A DNA stretch of 64,000 nt from Pelecanus crispus (Eukaryota > Chordata > Aves > Pelecaniformes > Pelecanidae): NCBI RefSeq assembly GCF_030463565.1, contig NC_134675.1, forward strand, positions 12,607,862 through 12,671,861, in the 5' to 3' direction. Below are positions 1 through 10,900 of the stretch, piece after piece. The position numbers and the translations under genes were made by a program. Every line of letters begins with the position of its first letter. Within the stretch, counting starts at the first letter, position 1. The notes under the pieces are model-generated. The model was given only the letters and a program-made list of their open reading frames with translations. It was not told where the DNA came from and did no database searches.

Positions 1-225
1 AAAAGAGTTAATATATATACGGGTTCCAAGTATGCATTCAGAGTTATTCATGCCCATGGGGCAATGTGGAAAGAAAGGGGACTATTAAATTCTCAAGGAA
101 GCCCTGTCAAGTATGAAAAAGAAATAATGAAGTTATTGCAGGCAGTTCTAGAACCCAGAGAAGTGGCTGTGATGCACTGCAAGGCCCACCAAAAGGGACA
201 AGGGGAGATTGTCCAGGGAAACTGA
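1..225 (+). pseudogene. pol: ERV pol: C-terminal part of RNase H, broken
   Basis: Frame 1 from the window edge reads as the end of a gammaretroviral RNase H. It has the segment YTGSKYAF, where the family normally has an aspartate (YTDS), then HGAMWKERGLL and VAVMHCKAHQKG. The Asp-to-Gly change would remove one of the metal-binding acidic residues. Two consecutive TGA codons (223-228) end the frame, but the same frame continues into integrase at 229-694, so these are later substitutions in a once continuous pol. The start lies outside the window. Confidence 0.85.
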
Positions 226-228
226 TGA

Positions 229-694
229 GCAGATGCAGCAGCAAAGAGAGTGGCAATGCAGGAGCCAACAATTGGTGCATTAATACCCAAAGGAAAAATA
301 AGTTTGGAACCACCCAAGTATACAGAGAAGGAAGATAGATTAGCTGAGGTATTGAAGTGCACAAGAAATTCTGAAGGGTGGTGGGTGACCCCCAATCACC
401 AGGTGCTGGTATCTATGAAAATAACGGAAAGACTTATGCAAAAATTGAATGAGGAGACCCATATGGGAGCAGACGCTATGGTGAGTAGTGTCAAAAGGCA
501 TACATTAGGGCCAAAGATGCAAACTTTGGCTGCCATTGTTTTAAAGAAATGCCAGAATTGTTGTTTAAATAATCCAAAGATTCAATGGAAGCCGCCAGCG
601 GAAGGTGTGAAAAGAGGCATCACCCCTGGGGAATACTGGCAAATAGATTTTTTGGAGTTACCAAAATGTAATCAATATAAATATTTACTTAGAC
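229..694 (+). pseudogene. pol: ERV pol: integrase N-terminal half
   Basis: This stretch is in the same frame as the RNase H piece. It carries the end of a zinc-binding HHCC region (ETHMGAD; paired cysteines in KKCQNCC) and the start of the catalytic core (EYWQIDFLELP, whose Asp is the first residue of the DDE triad). Coding sequence stops at about 694, where a minus-strand CR1 begins, and resumes in the same frame at about 1315. The integrase was therefore intact enough to be recognisable when the CR1 landed. The protein would insert viral DNA into host DNA; here it is inactive. Confidence 0.88.
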
Positions 695-1312
695 TCATAG
701 AATCGTTTAGGTTGGAAAAGACCTTTAAGATCATCCAGTCCAACCATTAACCTAACATTACCAAGTCCACCACTAAACCAATTAAGGGTAGAGCAGTAAT
801 TTCATATTTCCTGGCTTGGTGGCTGGATTATTTATAATGAAAGTAAAAACTAGGAATCATCAAGATTGGAAAGGACCTCTAAGATCATCAGTCCAACCAT
901 CAACCCAACACCACCATGCCCACTAAACCATGTCCCTAAGTGCCACATCTACCCGTTTTTTGAACACTTCCAGGGATGGGGACTCCACCACCTCTCTGGG
1001 CAGCCTGTTCCAATGCTTGACTACCCTTTCCGTGAAGAAATATTTCCTAATATCCAATCTAAACCTCCCCTGGCGCAGCTTGAGCCCATTTCCTCTCGTC
1101 CTATCACTTGTTACTTGGGAGAAGAGACCAACACCCACCTCACTACAACCTCCTTTCAGGTAGTTGTAGAGAGCGATAAGGTCTCCCCTCAGCCTCCTCT
1201 TCTCTAGGCTAAACAATCCCAGTTCCCTCAGCCACTCCTCATAAGGCCTGTGCTCCAGACCCTTCACCAGCTTCGTTACCCTTCTCTGGACATGCTCCAG
1301 CATCTCAATGTC
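695..1312 (-). mobile_element. CR1 LINE fragment with duplicated 3' tail, inserted in integrase
   Basis: On the minus strand this reads as the C-terminal end of the CR1 ORF2 reverse transcriptase (matching the copy at 13250-13650), then the 3' UTR, ending near 697 in the CATAGAATCG-type terminus. The 3' end is composite. Tail A (about 925-870) is followed by an AT-rich linker (about 868-785) and then a second tail B (about 784-697). The same arrangement occurs at 61800-62038. Short similar sequences flank the insertion (TACTTA at 688-693, TACTTG at 1313-1318), possibly a target-site duplication. The coding part is 5' truncated, as is usual for CR1. Confidence 0.9.
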
Positions 1313-1314
1313 TA

Positions 1315-2076
1315 CTTGTTCTTGTAGACACTTATTCAGGTTGGCTGGAAGCTTTCCCGTGTCGTACCAATCGGACCAGAGAGGTAACAAAGATTTTATT
1401 AAAAGAAATAATACCTAGGTTCAGGATACTGGAAGGAATATCCTCAGACAATGGGCCCCACTTCATTTCAGAGGTAGTGCAAGGAGTTTTGAAATTTCTT
1501 AAAATTAAATGAGATCTGCATACCCCTTGGAGGCCACAGTCTAGTGGAAAAATAGAAAGAATGAATCAAACCATTAAAAGACAGATAGCAAAACTATGCC
1601 AAGAGACACATATGAAGTGGATAGAGGTCTTACCAATAGCCTTGATGAGAGTTAGAATAGCCCCTAGGGCGAGAGAAGGAATAAGCCCATTTGAAATTCT
1701 GTATGGGAAACCCTATCCAGTCAATAGCCTTATGATAAGGGGGGACGAAATGCACATCAAAGGGGAGGAAATGTTAAGGAATTATTTAATATCCCTGTCA
1801 CAAACTTTATCCTCCCTAAATAGATGTCTCAACCAGAGGACTTCTTTACCTCTAGACTCACCAGTACACGACTCTCATCCAGGAGATTTGGTCTATCTTT
1901 GAACTTGGAAGGAGGAACCTTTGAAAGAAAAATGGAAAGGACCCTACACCATTTTACTGACCACCTTTACAGCGGTAAAGGTAGAAGAAATTGACTCCTG
2001 GATACAATACACCCAGGTGAAGAAAGCACCCCCAACAAAGCAGTGGACTGTTGAGACTGTAGACTGGAGACTGTAA
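1315..2076 (+). pseudogene. pol: ERV pol: integrase C-terminal half
   Basis: Integrase resumes in its original frame after the CR1. It shows SSDNGPHF (second catalytic Asp), PQSSGKIERMN (catalytic Glu) and the C-terminal DNA-binding region with HPGDLVYL and KWKGPYTILLTT. A TGA interrupts it at 1510-1512 and another at 1900-1902. The frame ends at TAA 2074-2076, close to the expected integrase end and just before the envelope remnant. The CR1 insertion, the stops and the RNase H substitution make the protein non-functional. Confidence 0.88.
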
Positions 2077-2143
2077 ACTGAAAGTCTCTAAAGCTTAATG
2101 AACTATACCTGGGACCTCGAAGACTCATATCTTGACAGAATGC

Positions 2144-2779
2144 TCTCAAGGACTGACTTTATTTTGTTGTCTATTACTGATGTTAGTTCCCATTGTAATT
2201 GTATGTATCCGTAGGAATACTAATTTCTTCACAGGAACAGGCCAATATGGTACTAAACATCATTACCCTTTGCCTAATCATGAAGGTGCATAGTTGAAAC
2301 TCTGAGAGGCAGCCAGTGAAAAATCCCTGGGAAGAGAACGTACATTTTGGATTAATGCAAAAAACGATGCAAATCATAAACAAAACTAATTGCTGGATCT
2401 GTAAGAAGTGAACCAGTTAACTGAAATTACTATTCAGGATAGAATGGCCCTGGATATGCTCCTGGCATCTAAGGGAGGGGTATGTACTGTCCTAAATACC
2501 AGCTGTTGTGCCTATGTGGACCAAAGTGGCAGAATATCTTCTGATCTTAATGAAATTTGGAAACAAACTGAAATTTTACATGAAATTCAAAAGGATGATA
2601 CTTCCCTTGGCTTTGCTGAAACTTGGAAGTGTCTGACCTCTTGGATACCAGATTTAAGCTCATGGTTAAAGAAACTAATATGTACATTGATTACAGGATT
2701 ATTAAAATTCATATGCATATACATGTTAATCCAATGTGCATGGAAATGCTGCTCTGCTTTGGGAAGACAAGACATATGA
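2144..2779 (+). pseudogene. env: ERV env remnant: signal-peptide-like segment plus transmembrane subunit, surface subunit almost gone
   Basis: A strongly hydrophobic stretch at 2150-2205 looks like an envelope signal peptide. A CWIC motif at 2391-2402, in another frame, resembles the conserved surface-subunit cysteine motif. From 2408 a 123-residue frame gives the transmembrane subunit. It has an immunosuppressive-domain-like segment (MALDMLLASKGG), a CX6CC motif (C followed by TVLNTS then CC) at about residues 25-33, and a hydrophobic membrane anchor at about residues 89-110. The signal and TM segments share a frame. Only about 200 bp separate them, so nearly all of the receptor-binding subunit is missing. 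The protein could not act in entry. The signal and CWIC calls are weaker than the TM call. Confidence 0.82.
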
Positions 2780-2832
2780 AAAGATGAGACTTGTATAAGG
2801 AAAATGTGAATCTTCTTTCCTTACACAGTCTC

Positions 2833-2843
2833 AAAGGGGGGAA
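2833..2843 (+). promoter_or_regulatory. Polypurine tract of the class I provirus
   Basis: An all-purine run (AAAGGGGGGAA) sits one base before the TG that opens the 3' LTR. This is the expected position and composition for the plus-strand primer of reverse transcription. Confidence 0.85.
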
Positions 2844-2844
2844 T

Positions 2845-3136
2845 TGATGACTGTTTGAGGTTATGGTGACATTGTTTACCTTAGGAAGAAATGTACTAAA
2901 GATAATAGACACCAGGATATCTATAATAAGGAGCAGAAGGCCAAGAAATCTCTAAAACAACAGACATATATCCCTGAGTGTCAAAACTCCTCTCTACTCC
3001 TCTTTTACTAGTCAGCAAGATCCAAGAATTGGTGTCCCCTAAGTGAACCAGCTAATTGTAATACGAAAACCACACCTCTGTTGGAAGAGCTACCCACCCC
3101 CAAAGGGAGACCCTTACCCACTGAGCACGCGTAGTG
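2845..3136 (+). mobile_element. 3' LTR of the class I provirus, left part (U3)
   Basis: It begins TGATGACTG right after the polypurine tract and carries U3-like sequence until a CR1 takes over near 3137. The rest of the LTR continues at 4833. Confidence 0.8.
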
Positions 3137-4832
3137 ATTTTAAAGGGAGTCTTCACTGGCAACCTCTCTCCTCACCCCTCCCGAGTCGATGGACCGCAAG
3201 ATGGGGACCAGGGGGGTAAAGCCCCTCCCACTGTAAGGGAAGATCAGGTTCGAGACCACCTGAGGAACCTCAATGTACACAAGTCTATGGGACCTGATGA
3301 GATGCATCCCAGAGTCCTGAGGGAATTGGCTGATGTAGTTGCCAAGCCACTCTCCATGATATTTGAAAAGTCATGGCAGTCCGGTGAAGTCCCTGCTCAC
3401 TGGAAAAAGGGGAATGTTGTGCCCATTATTAAAAAGGGAAGAAAGGAGGACCCTAGGAACTACCGACCTGTCAGCCTCACCTCTGTGCCTGGGAAGATCA
3501 TGGAACAGATCCTCCAAGAAGCTATGCTCAAGCACATGGAGGACAGGGAGGTGATTCGAGACAGCCAGCACGGCTTCACCAAGGGCAAGTCCTGCCTGAC
3601 CAACCTAGTGGCTTTCTATGAAGGAGTGACTGCATCAGTGGACAAGGGAAAAGCAATGGATGTCATCTACTTGGATTTCTGTAAAGCGTTCAACACAGTC
3701 CCCCACAACATCCTTCTCTCTAAATTGGAGAGATATGGGTTTGATGGGTGGACTGTTCGGTGGATAAGGAATTGGCTGGATGGTCGCATCCAGAGGGTCG
3801 TGGTCAATGGCTCGATGTCCACATGGAGACCGGTGACAAGTGGTGTCCCTCAGGGGTCCGTACTGGGACCGGTGCTATTTAACATCTTCATCAATGACAT
3901 AGACAGTGGGATCGAGTGCACCCTCAGCAAGTTTGCAGATGACACCAAGCTGAGTGGTGCCGTTGACACGCCAGCAGGACGTGATGTCATCCAGAGGGAC
4001 CTGGACAAGCTGGAGAGGTGGGCCTGTGTGAACCTCATGAGGTTCAACAAGGCCAAGTGCAAGGTCCTGCACCTGGCTTGGGGCAACCCCCGATATCAGT
4101 ACAGGTTGGGGGATGAAGGGATTGAGAGCAGCCCTGTGGAGAAGGACTTGGGGGTACTGGTGGATGAAAAGCTGGACATGAGCCGGCAATGTGCGCTTGC
4201 AGCCCAGAAAGCCAACCATATCCTGGGCTGCATCAAAAGAAGCGTGGCCAGCAGGTCGAGGGAGGTGATTCTGCCCCTCTACTCTGCTCTGGTAAGACCT
4301 CACCTGGAGTACTGCGTCCAGCTCTGGGGCCCTCAGCACAAGAAGGACATGGACCTGTTGGAGCGGGTCCAGAGGAGGGCCACAAAAATGATCCGAGGGC
4401 TGGAGCACCTCTCCTATGAGGCCAGGCTGAGAGAGTTGGGGTTGTTCAGCCTAGAGATGAGAAGGCTGTGAGGAGACCTTATTGCGGCCTTCCAGTACTT
4501 AAAGGGGGCCTATAGGAAGGATGGGGACAATCTTTTTAGCAAGGCCTGTTGTGACAGGACAAGGGATAATGGATTTAAACTAAAGAAGAATAGATTTAGA
4601 CTAGACATTAGAAAGAAGTTTTTTACAATGAGGGTGGTCAAGCATTGGAACAGGTTGCCCAGAGAGGTGGTAGAGGCCCCATCCCTGGCAACATTCAAGG
4701 TCAGGTTGGATGGGGCTCTGAGCAACCTGATCTAGTTAAAGCTGTCCCTGCTCACTGCAGGGGGATTGGGCTACATGATCTCTAAAGGTCCCTTCCAACC
4801 CAAAGCATTCTATGATTCTATGATTCTATATG
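3137..4832 (+). mobile_element. CR1 LINE copy inserted in the LTR, nearly intact ORF2 C-terminal two thirds
   Basis: A 1.7 kb CR1 body ends in the CR1 3' UTR and the terminal repeat ATTCTATGATTCTATGATTCTA at about 4807-4829. It is 5' truncated within ORF2. Its 3' UTR (4740-4829) is the closest match in the window to the tail of the SINE at 18963-19110. The element interrupts the LTR, so it is younger than the provirus. Confidence 0.95.
3140..4735 (+). pseudogene. CR1 ORF2 reverse transcriptase, 5' truncated, one nonsense codon
   Basis: The continuous frame reads as a LINE reverse transcriptase. It has [13 protein letters not shown], then [28 protein letters not shown] (the palm aspartate), [17 protein letters not shown] and the FADDTKL catalytic motif near 3930. 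The C-terminal region ([22 protein letters not shown], then the GDLIAAFQYLKG segment) follows. A TGA at 4469-4471 replaces an expected CGA arginine, the usual CpG decay. After it the same frame runs on to a TAG near 4733-4735. Apart from that codon the visible two thirds look undamaged. The N-terminal endonuclease is missing. Confidence 0.92.
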
Positions 4833-5071
4833 TCTTTAAGTCAAAGCAAATGTAGAAATAACCAATGACTAACAAGTAGATGTTAACAGTAGGTGTAGTG
4901 ACTTTGTTTAATTGTATAAATATGTGAAGCAAGGATAACGGGGTGTGCTAGTGTTGTGGAATTACCACCTAACACCCATCTCTGCACAGAAATGGAATAA
5001 AGCAAATATCTCGACTCAGTGTGTGAATTGGTTCTTGCACACCGGGTAAAGAACCCATCTTTGGGACAACA
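4833..5071 (+). mobile_element. 3' LTR of the class I provirus, right part (U3/R/U5)
   Basis: After the CR1 the LTR continues with a TATA element (TATAAA, 4915-4920) and a poly(A) signal (AATAAA, 4996-5001) about 80 bp downstream, the spacing typical of gammaretroviral LTRs. The exact end (a CA at 5068 or 5071) is uncertain because the 5' LTR and the target-site duplication are outside the window. Confidence 0.75.
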
Positions 5072-6884
5072 ACGGCAATATCATAAAGACATGCAACTCC
5101 TTTTAAATTTGGCCCTTACGACACAGATGTTTGATGTCACTGGCATTACCAAACAAGACCTGCAGTAGATACCTGCTACACAAAATAGCTGCAGCTCTCT
5201 GAATTTCTAGGAAAGCCTTTACAAAGTCACTTGGACTTTGACCTTCTCTCCCTAGTTCATCTCAACGGAGAGAGCCAGAGTCTTGATTTCTGCCCCAGGA
5301 CTCATGAGCATCTCTGGCTAGACTCAGCCCTGCTGTGCCCCTGGCAGAGCTGCTGGCGGCTGCCTTGCCAGCTCAGGAGCAGGTAAAACCGACTAAATGC
5401 CTACTCACACATCAAATTTTTTAGACTAGCAAATCCCTGTCGACATTGTAAAGGGAACACAAAAAAGGCCTTGTGTCATGAAAATTGAAATACTTTTGCT
5501 CTTCTTTCAAACAAAAAGAAAAAAATTCGCATCCTGCTTCTGTAAAATGTTCGTGAGTTTTGTAAAAGTGAAAAAATAGGTTTCCTCCAGGCTAAGCACT
5601 GAATAATTTAAAAAAATAAAAACAACTTCAAAGACACGTTTTACATTCTAATTGCATTCAGGCATTTTGTTTTTTAGAAAATTATTACCTTGGTAATATT
5701 GCATGCTATTCTTCCATGCACTGTGAGCTTTGGCTACCCAGAAGATTTGTCCAGTGCAAGACCCATGCAAGAGAGGGAGAAGCCACTCTACAAATGGGAA
5801 AGTTTGTGAGTCATCTCAAGGGATTAGCACTATATTTGCAAGGAAATGCACCCTGGACATGAAAGCGAGGGTTGCAGAGGGTGTACAGGCATCACTGTTT
5901 GCCTTAAAATGAAGGTAGAAGAACTTGGACCAAAGCAGTCGAGCACTCTAACAAGAAGATCTGCTCACAGCTGTTCCTTTTGCCAGGAGCAAAATGAAGC
6001 CTGAGCCCTGATGGCTCTGCTGAAACTGAGGGGCTAATGAAGGGACACCAGGAATGGTGCTTGAAACCGCTGCCACTGCTTTGGCCAGAGTGCACCAACC
6101 CCTCGCGTCAATCCCCCACCAACTCCCACAGCTCCCAGGGACAAGGGAGCAAAGGTGGCTTGGGGACACCTCCTCCTACATGGCCCTGCCATGCTCTGTC
6201 CAGACAGAAGCAGAGAAGATCTGACAGCCAGTTGAGAGAAATTCATGAACATTGCAGTTCGTTAAGAGGCTACTGAGGGAAAGCACTGAGGTTAACAGGA
6301 TGTGCTATATTAAGCCCATTTATAGCTTTATGGCACCTTCAAAGGGGCATCAGAGCTTTCTGCAGTGAAGTATAATGGTCAGATAGTTACAGAGACAGGT
6401 TTAACAGAGTACCCCAGGCCACCCGAAGGAGAGGCAGCACAGTTAACTTCAGAGTTTGAGGTCAGCTCTTGATGTTTTCCTCTTAAGTATCTCATCCACA
6501 ACCACTCCCAGGCTTACAACATTGCATATATCACAGCCTGCTTTGTGCAGACAAAAGTATTTAATGACACAGAGAACTACTTTCTGATGATTGGGGCGGA
6601 GGGGGGGAATCATCCAGATGTTTCATGCTGTTTGATTTTCTTAGACTGCTGCATACAGGGAAGCGGGGATGGTTGTTGTTTTTATGTGAATGCCACCCCT
6701 CTTGCTCATATCCCCAGGCCCTGCTGCACTACAAGACACTGTCATGACACAACCTAATCCACAGCGCAGGGAGATAGCACAGTATCACAGCAGACGATGG
6801 AGCTGCCCCTTGCCCTCCACCCATGCACACCATGGTCAGCAGAGCAAGGTCGGGGTGGGGGCCCCTGCAAGCACCCCAGACCAT
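5072..6884. other. Intergenic DNA, no gene recognised
   Basis: I see no coding exon, known repeat or RNA gene. Short reading frames on both strands have no recognisable motif. Confidence 0.5.
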
Positions 6885-7405
6885 GGGATGCACTCCACTG
6901 ACCACCAGGGGGATGAAACCCCACTGACCTCCAGGGGGATGAAACCCCACCGACCCTGGGGGAGTGGGCCCTACTGACACCTGCTCCATTGGCCTACAAA
7001 GGGATGCACCCCACCAACCTCCTGGGGATGGAGCCCCCAGGATTATGGGGTACACACCCTAATGACCCCCTGCATGGGGGATGTACCCCTCTGGGGATGG
7101 AGCACCAAAAGCCATGGGGGAGGCACCTCATTGACAACCGGGGAGGGTGGCGTTGCATCCCACCAACCCCCGGGGGGAAGATGAAGTGCCCAGTCCCAGG
7201 CTGGAGGAATGCACCCTGCCGACACCAGGAGATGGGGCCTCCAGGGTAATGGGGGAGGCTGCCACCAACCCCCAGGAGATGGAGCCTCGCTGGCACCGGG
7301 GTGGGGGCTGCACCTCACCGACCGCCGAGGGATGAAGCCCCCCGGTGCCGGGGGCGGGGGGGAATGACTCCCACCGACTGCCGGGGGATGGAGGCCCCCC
7401 AGCCC
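6885..7405. repeat. Degenerate minisatellite of about 26-bp units
   Basis: Variants of GGGGATGAAACCCCACTGACC followed by TCCAG recur along about 500 bp. The clearest tandem units are at about 6892-6955, and later copies (about 7003-7040, 7140-7180, 7255-7330 and 7370-7400) are more diverged and separated by G-rich spacers. The unit is not a multiple of three, so the reading frames that cross it are not evidence of a protein. It grades into the CpG island on its right. Confidence 0.75.
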
Positions 7406-7990
7406 GCTGCATGCTTGCTCCGCTCCCGCTGCGACAGCGCGGGGAGGGCCGCAGAGCAGAGCCCAGCCCAGCCCCGCCCCGCCCCGCCGCCCCCGGCCGG
7501 CGGCGGCAAGCCCCGTCCCCGCAGGAGGGAAGCTGCCAGCGGGGCAGGCGCCGGATGCCCGCTGCCCCCCCCGGCCCGCAGCCCCGCGCTCCCCACTCAC
7601 CTCGGCGGGGGCAGGGAACCCGGTGTCCCGACACCTGCCCGGCGGCCCCGGGGCAGGGCGGCCCCGGCCCGGCGCCGCTCCCACGCCGCCTGCCGCACCG
7701 CCGCGCTACCCGCCTGGCCCGGCCCGGCCCGGCCCGGCCCGAACCAGCGAGGGGGGTGGTGCGGGAGTCCCGCGAGGAGCGGCCTGACGGGGCGGGCGGC
7801 GCGGAAGCCCTGTGCGGGACGGCGCCGCGAAACCCGCCCGGGCGGGGTTCCCCCACCTCCCCGCGATACGGAGGGACCGACCAGGCGGCACCGACAGCAC
7901 CCAATCGCACCTCGGGCTGCCTGCGAGCCGGGGGAGTCCGGGGGAAGTAAGCGTGCTGCGGGGTCGCCTGGCGCTCGAAGAGTTGCTTAA
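7270..7990. promoter_or_regulatory. CpG island, possible promoter
   Basis: Very high GC and dense CpG, unlike the AT-rich surroundings. It has GC-box-like CCCCGCCCCGCCCCGCC near 7475-7490 and a GGCCC pentanucleotide run at about 7716-7741. On the minus strand a good splice donor (GCCGAG then GTGAGTGG) falls at 7601/7600. On the plus strand a weaker one (GGGGAA then GTAAGC) falls at 7946/7947. Either could end a first exon, so transcription either way is possible. I cannot name a gene. The long GC-rich reading frames on both strands are probably composition artefacts. Confidence 0.65.
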
Positions 7991-10900
7991 AATCTCCAGC
8001 CCCCGAGGAGCAGGTGTTGTTCTGTACATGTTTTTAATATTTTCGGACACATTACCAATTTTTTTAAGAAAGAGCTAAAATAATCCTTTTTTAATTTTAA
8101 AAAGTTCCCTTTTTTTACCAGAAACTTAAGATTATTAAAATAAAAGTACATTTTAAAATGTTTGGTTGCTTTTTCAGGTTCACTTTTCCTAGGCACTGCA
8201 AAAGGAAATGGTCAGCAGCTCTGTTTTCTTTCAAGCCAGAGTCCCTTCCTGACTCATGCCCCCATACAAGGCTCAGGGAGTGCATTTCCAGTACTGCTGT
8301 TCTAAAAAAAAAAAAAAAAAAAAAAAGTGTTGAAATCAACCAAAGTGTCTCTAAGGTATTGTCTTTATTAAAGACTCTGTCAGGTAATCACTTTACAATT
8401 TGGCACAGATGCTCTGCCTATCACTTCTTTGAAGATGATTGCTCATGTGTCTGTGCTGATAACTAAATCAAGCCCAGCGTTTAAAGTGGAGGGTTGTCTA
8501 GAAGCAGTTGTTGCAGTGACAGGCTTGGCACAAGGTACCAGGCAGTGCCTTAGGACTCTTCAACACTCGAAGGATGCTGTTAGTTGAGCTGAATTGTTCC
8601 ACGAATGCAGAATACTTCCATGCAAACAAAATAGTATCACAGAGTCCACTCTCAACCACCCTCCATGAAGAGCAGGGAGCTTTTCAGTGGTGTCGGCCAG
8701 GCCATATCACATGATAAAAAAAAAACCCAACAACCCCTTCCATGCTGCTGAACTCTGGGACGAGGTGCAGAAAAATAGGTGTGTGATTCCTGCCGGTGAC
8801 CTTGTTTCAGTGAGGAAATCCCAGGCACACGGAGCAAGTAATAACTGCTGGGGCTGGCGGGAGAGCAGCTCCCGGCAAGCAGCATGCCAAGTTTTCCACC
8901 AGTGCTGATGGCAAACACACTGACACCACACCAGATTGCAGTTAACCAAGCAGTGCTCAGAAAGACAATGTCCCACTGTGTTTTTCCCCCGTGTCTTCAT
9001 GCTGAATTACAATCCCGTTAGGTGGTTCCCTGCAGGGACAGGGTTAATCCAGCACACAATTCAATTAAATTTCAATGAAAACAGATTTGGGGGTGTATGA
9101 AGTTCTGCCACCAGTCAAGATCCCAGGTGACTAATGCTGCCCTGTGCCCCTGCCAGTGCCAGGTCACAGGGGATCAAGGCCCCTCCAAAAGCACTGCAGT
9201 ATCAGACTGATTCAGTCTTGATCTGTGATTTTTCCACCCTGTTTCTAGGGACCTGCCTTTGAACAATACTCTGTTCATTATTTATCTGCATGAGAACAGC
9301 TGTGCTTGCAAATGATTCTTCCATGCTGCCAGGTAACTCTCTGAAAACAGTGCTGGCTCGCAACAGCAAGATGGATGATGGGGTGAAGCAAGAGAAACTC
9401 TGAGAATTATTCCCTTTGACTCCCAAGTTCAAAAATGTGATTATCTCCCGGTAGGACATGAAAAATCCCCAGAGATCCCACAGCAGAAACAAGTGGCACA
9501 CCTCAGGATAGCAGCCTAGAGTGCTGAGCCCTTATTTCAGAGCACGGCTGTCCCCTGTGATCAATTCTGGTGGGAAATAATAGCCGATAGCCATGCAAAT
9601 GTGACAATTAACTTCAGCAGCAGCATATGGATCAGAATCACAAAAAAAATACATGCACTAGCTTCCGATTATCCATTATCTTCATTTTTAAAGGTCCACA
9701 AGTCCAGTCTATTTGTACAGCTTGTCACTAAGACAAGGGAGCAGATTATGCCTGAACCCCTTCTCATTCAAATCAGAGCAATTCTATTCATTTCAGGGGT
9801 TGCACCAATGTAGAAATGACATAAAAAGGGACTTTTCTTTATCTTTCTTATCCCCCCACATAACAATATCATTTAAATCTCTCTAAAATCAGTCATATGA
9901 GTTTCCCCCATTTTCTACATCAGTTGTAAGATAACATTATAAAGCACTGAAGGTTTGGTGTTCCTGCTGCAGGGCATTTGGCTTCTGGCAGGATTATACT
10001 ATGGAAAGCTTGTAAACAACATCTTTTGCCAAGTACTTTCATAGGCAGCTGTTGGCATTCAATTTTGTAATGTAAATCAATCATTGCTTATATCTTCTGA
10101 TATCAGGCCAAAAGGTGGAAATATGTGCTATATGTGTTGGGTTTATTCTGCAGATCTCTGTGGAAAGGTCAACTTTATCTACAACTGGAATCAGTAATTT
10201 TGGAGGCTGCCAGCAATATTTTACATTCTCTTCTTACACATCTGAGAAATACTATTTTTCTGCTGCTCTTCCTGAAGGTTATACACCTCTTCTGCAATGT
10301 GAACATCAAAATCCTAATTAAATGTGGTTTCATGAGTATGGATCTCCCAACATTGATATACAGGATTTGCAATACTTGTATTTTGCAACCTGGTCAGATG
10401 TCAATAGGATCAGTAGCATTCTGTGTTTTTCTCGGACACCAGCTGGGTAGAGATTAAGTATATCCCTTAGTGTTTTCCACGCTTCACCTCCCAGAGAGTG
10501 CCCAAAATCTCATTTTATTTTTCTTTAGATAAGGGAAGGATGCTGAAAGTAAAACAGTTATCTGGACCCCAGAGAAACCTGGAAGAGGAGCTGGAGGGCA
10601 AGAAAAAGGGGAGAAACCAGAAAGCAGGGAGAAAGATCAGATTAAGCCACTGGAGTAATATTCAGCTTTCAGGATTCGAACACTGCTCAGATTATATAAC
10701 CTCATGTGGCTGTATCAGAAGGACCAAATTTCAGTAGTGTATTTTCAGAAACCTGGAGTACTTTCAGAGTTGCTACACAGCAGAGTTTAGTCATCCTAAC
10801 AACATTTTACCCCAATACCAGCTTCAGCAATCTGTAATTTTGTCACATTTTCCAAGCGCAAGCAGGATTCTCTGCCCTGAACTGTGCCACCCTGACAGTG

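Larger units (their letters stand above)
1..5071 (+). mobile_element. 3' half of a class I (gammaretrovirus-like) endogenous provirus, interrupted by two CR1 LINEs
   Basis: Reading 5' to 3' there are an RNase H tail, integrase, a shrunken envelope, a polypurine tract at 2833-2843 and a 3' LTR starting TG at 2845. The order and motifs are those of a simple gammaretrovirus-like provirus. The 5' LTR, gag, protease and most of reverse transcriptase lie left of the window. One CR1 (695-1312, minus) splits integrase and another (3137-4832, plus) splits the LTR. Several in-frame stops show it is dead. The class I assignment rests on integrase and transmembrane-envelope motifs; the exact family was not determined. 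Confidence 0.88.

Noticed and set aside
7043..7990. Long open frames on both strands (up to 260 residues) as a Pro/Arg/Gly-rich protein gene
   Set aside because: They overlap on both strands, follow GC-rich composition and a 26-bp repeat that is not a multiple of three, and contain no recognisable domain.
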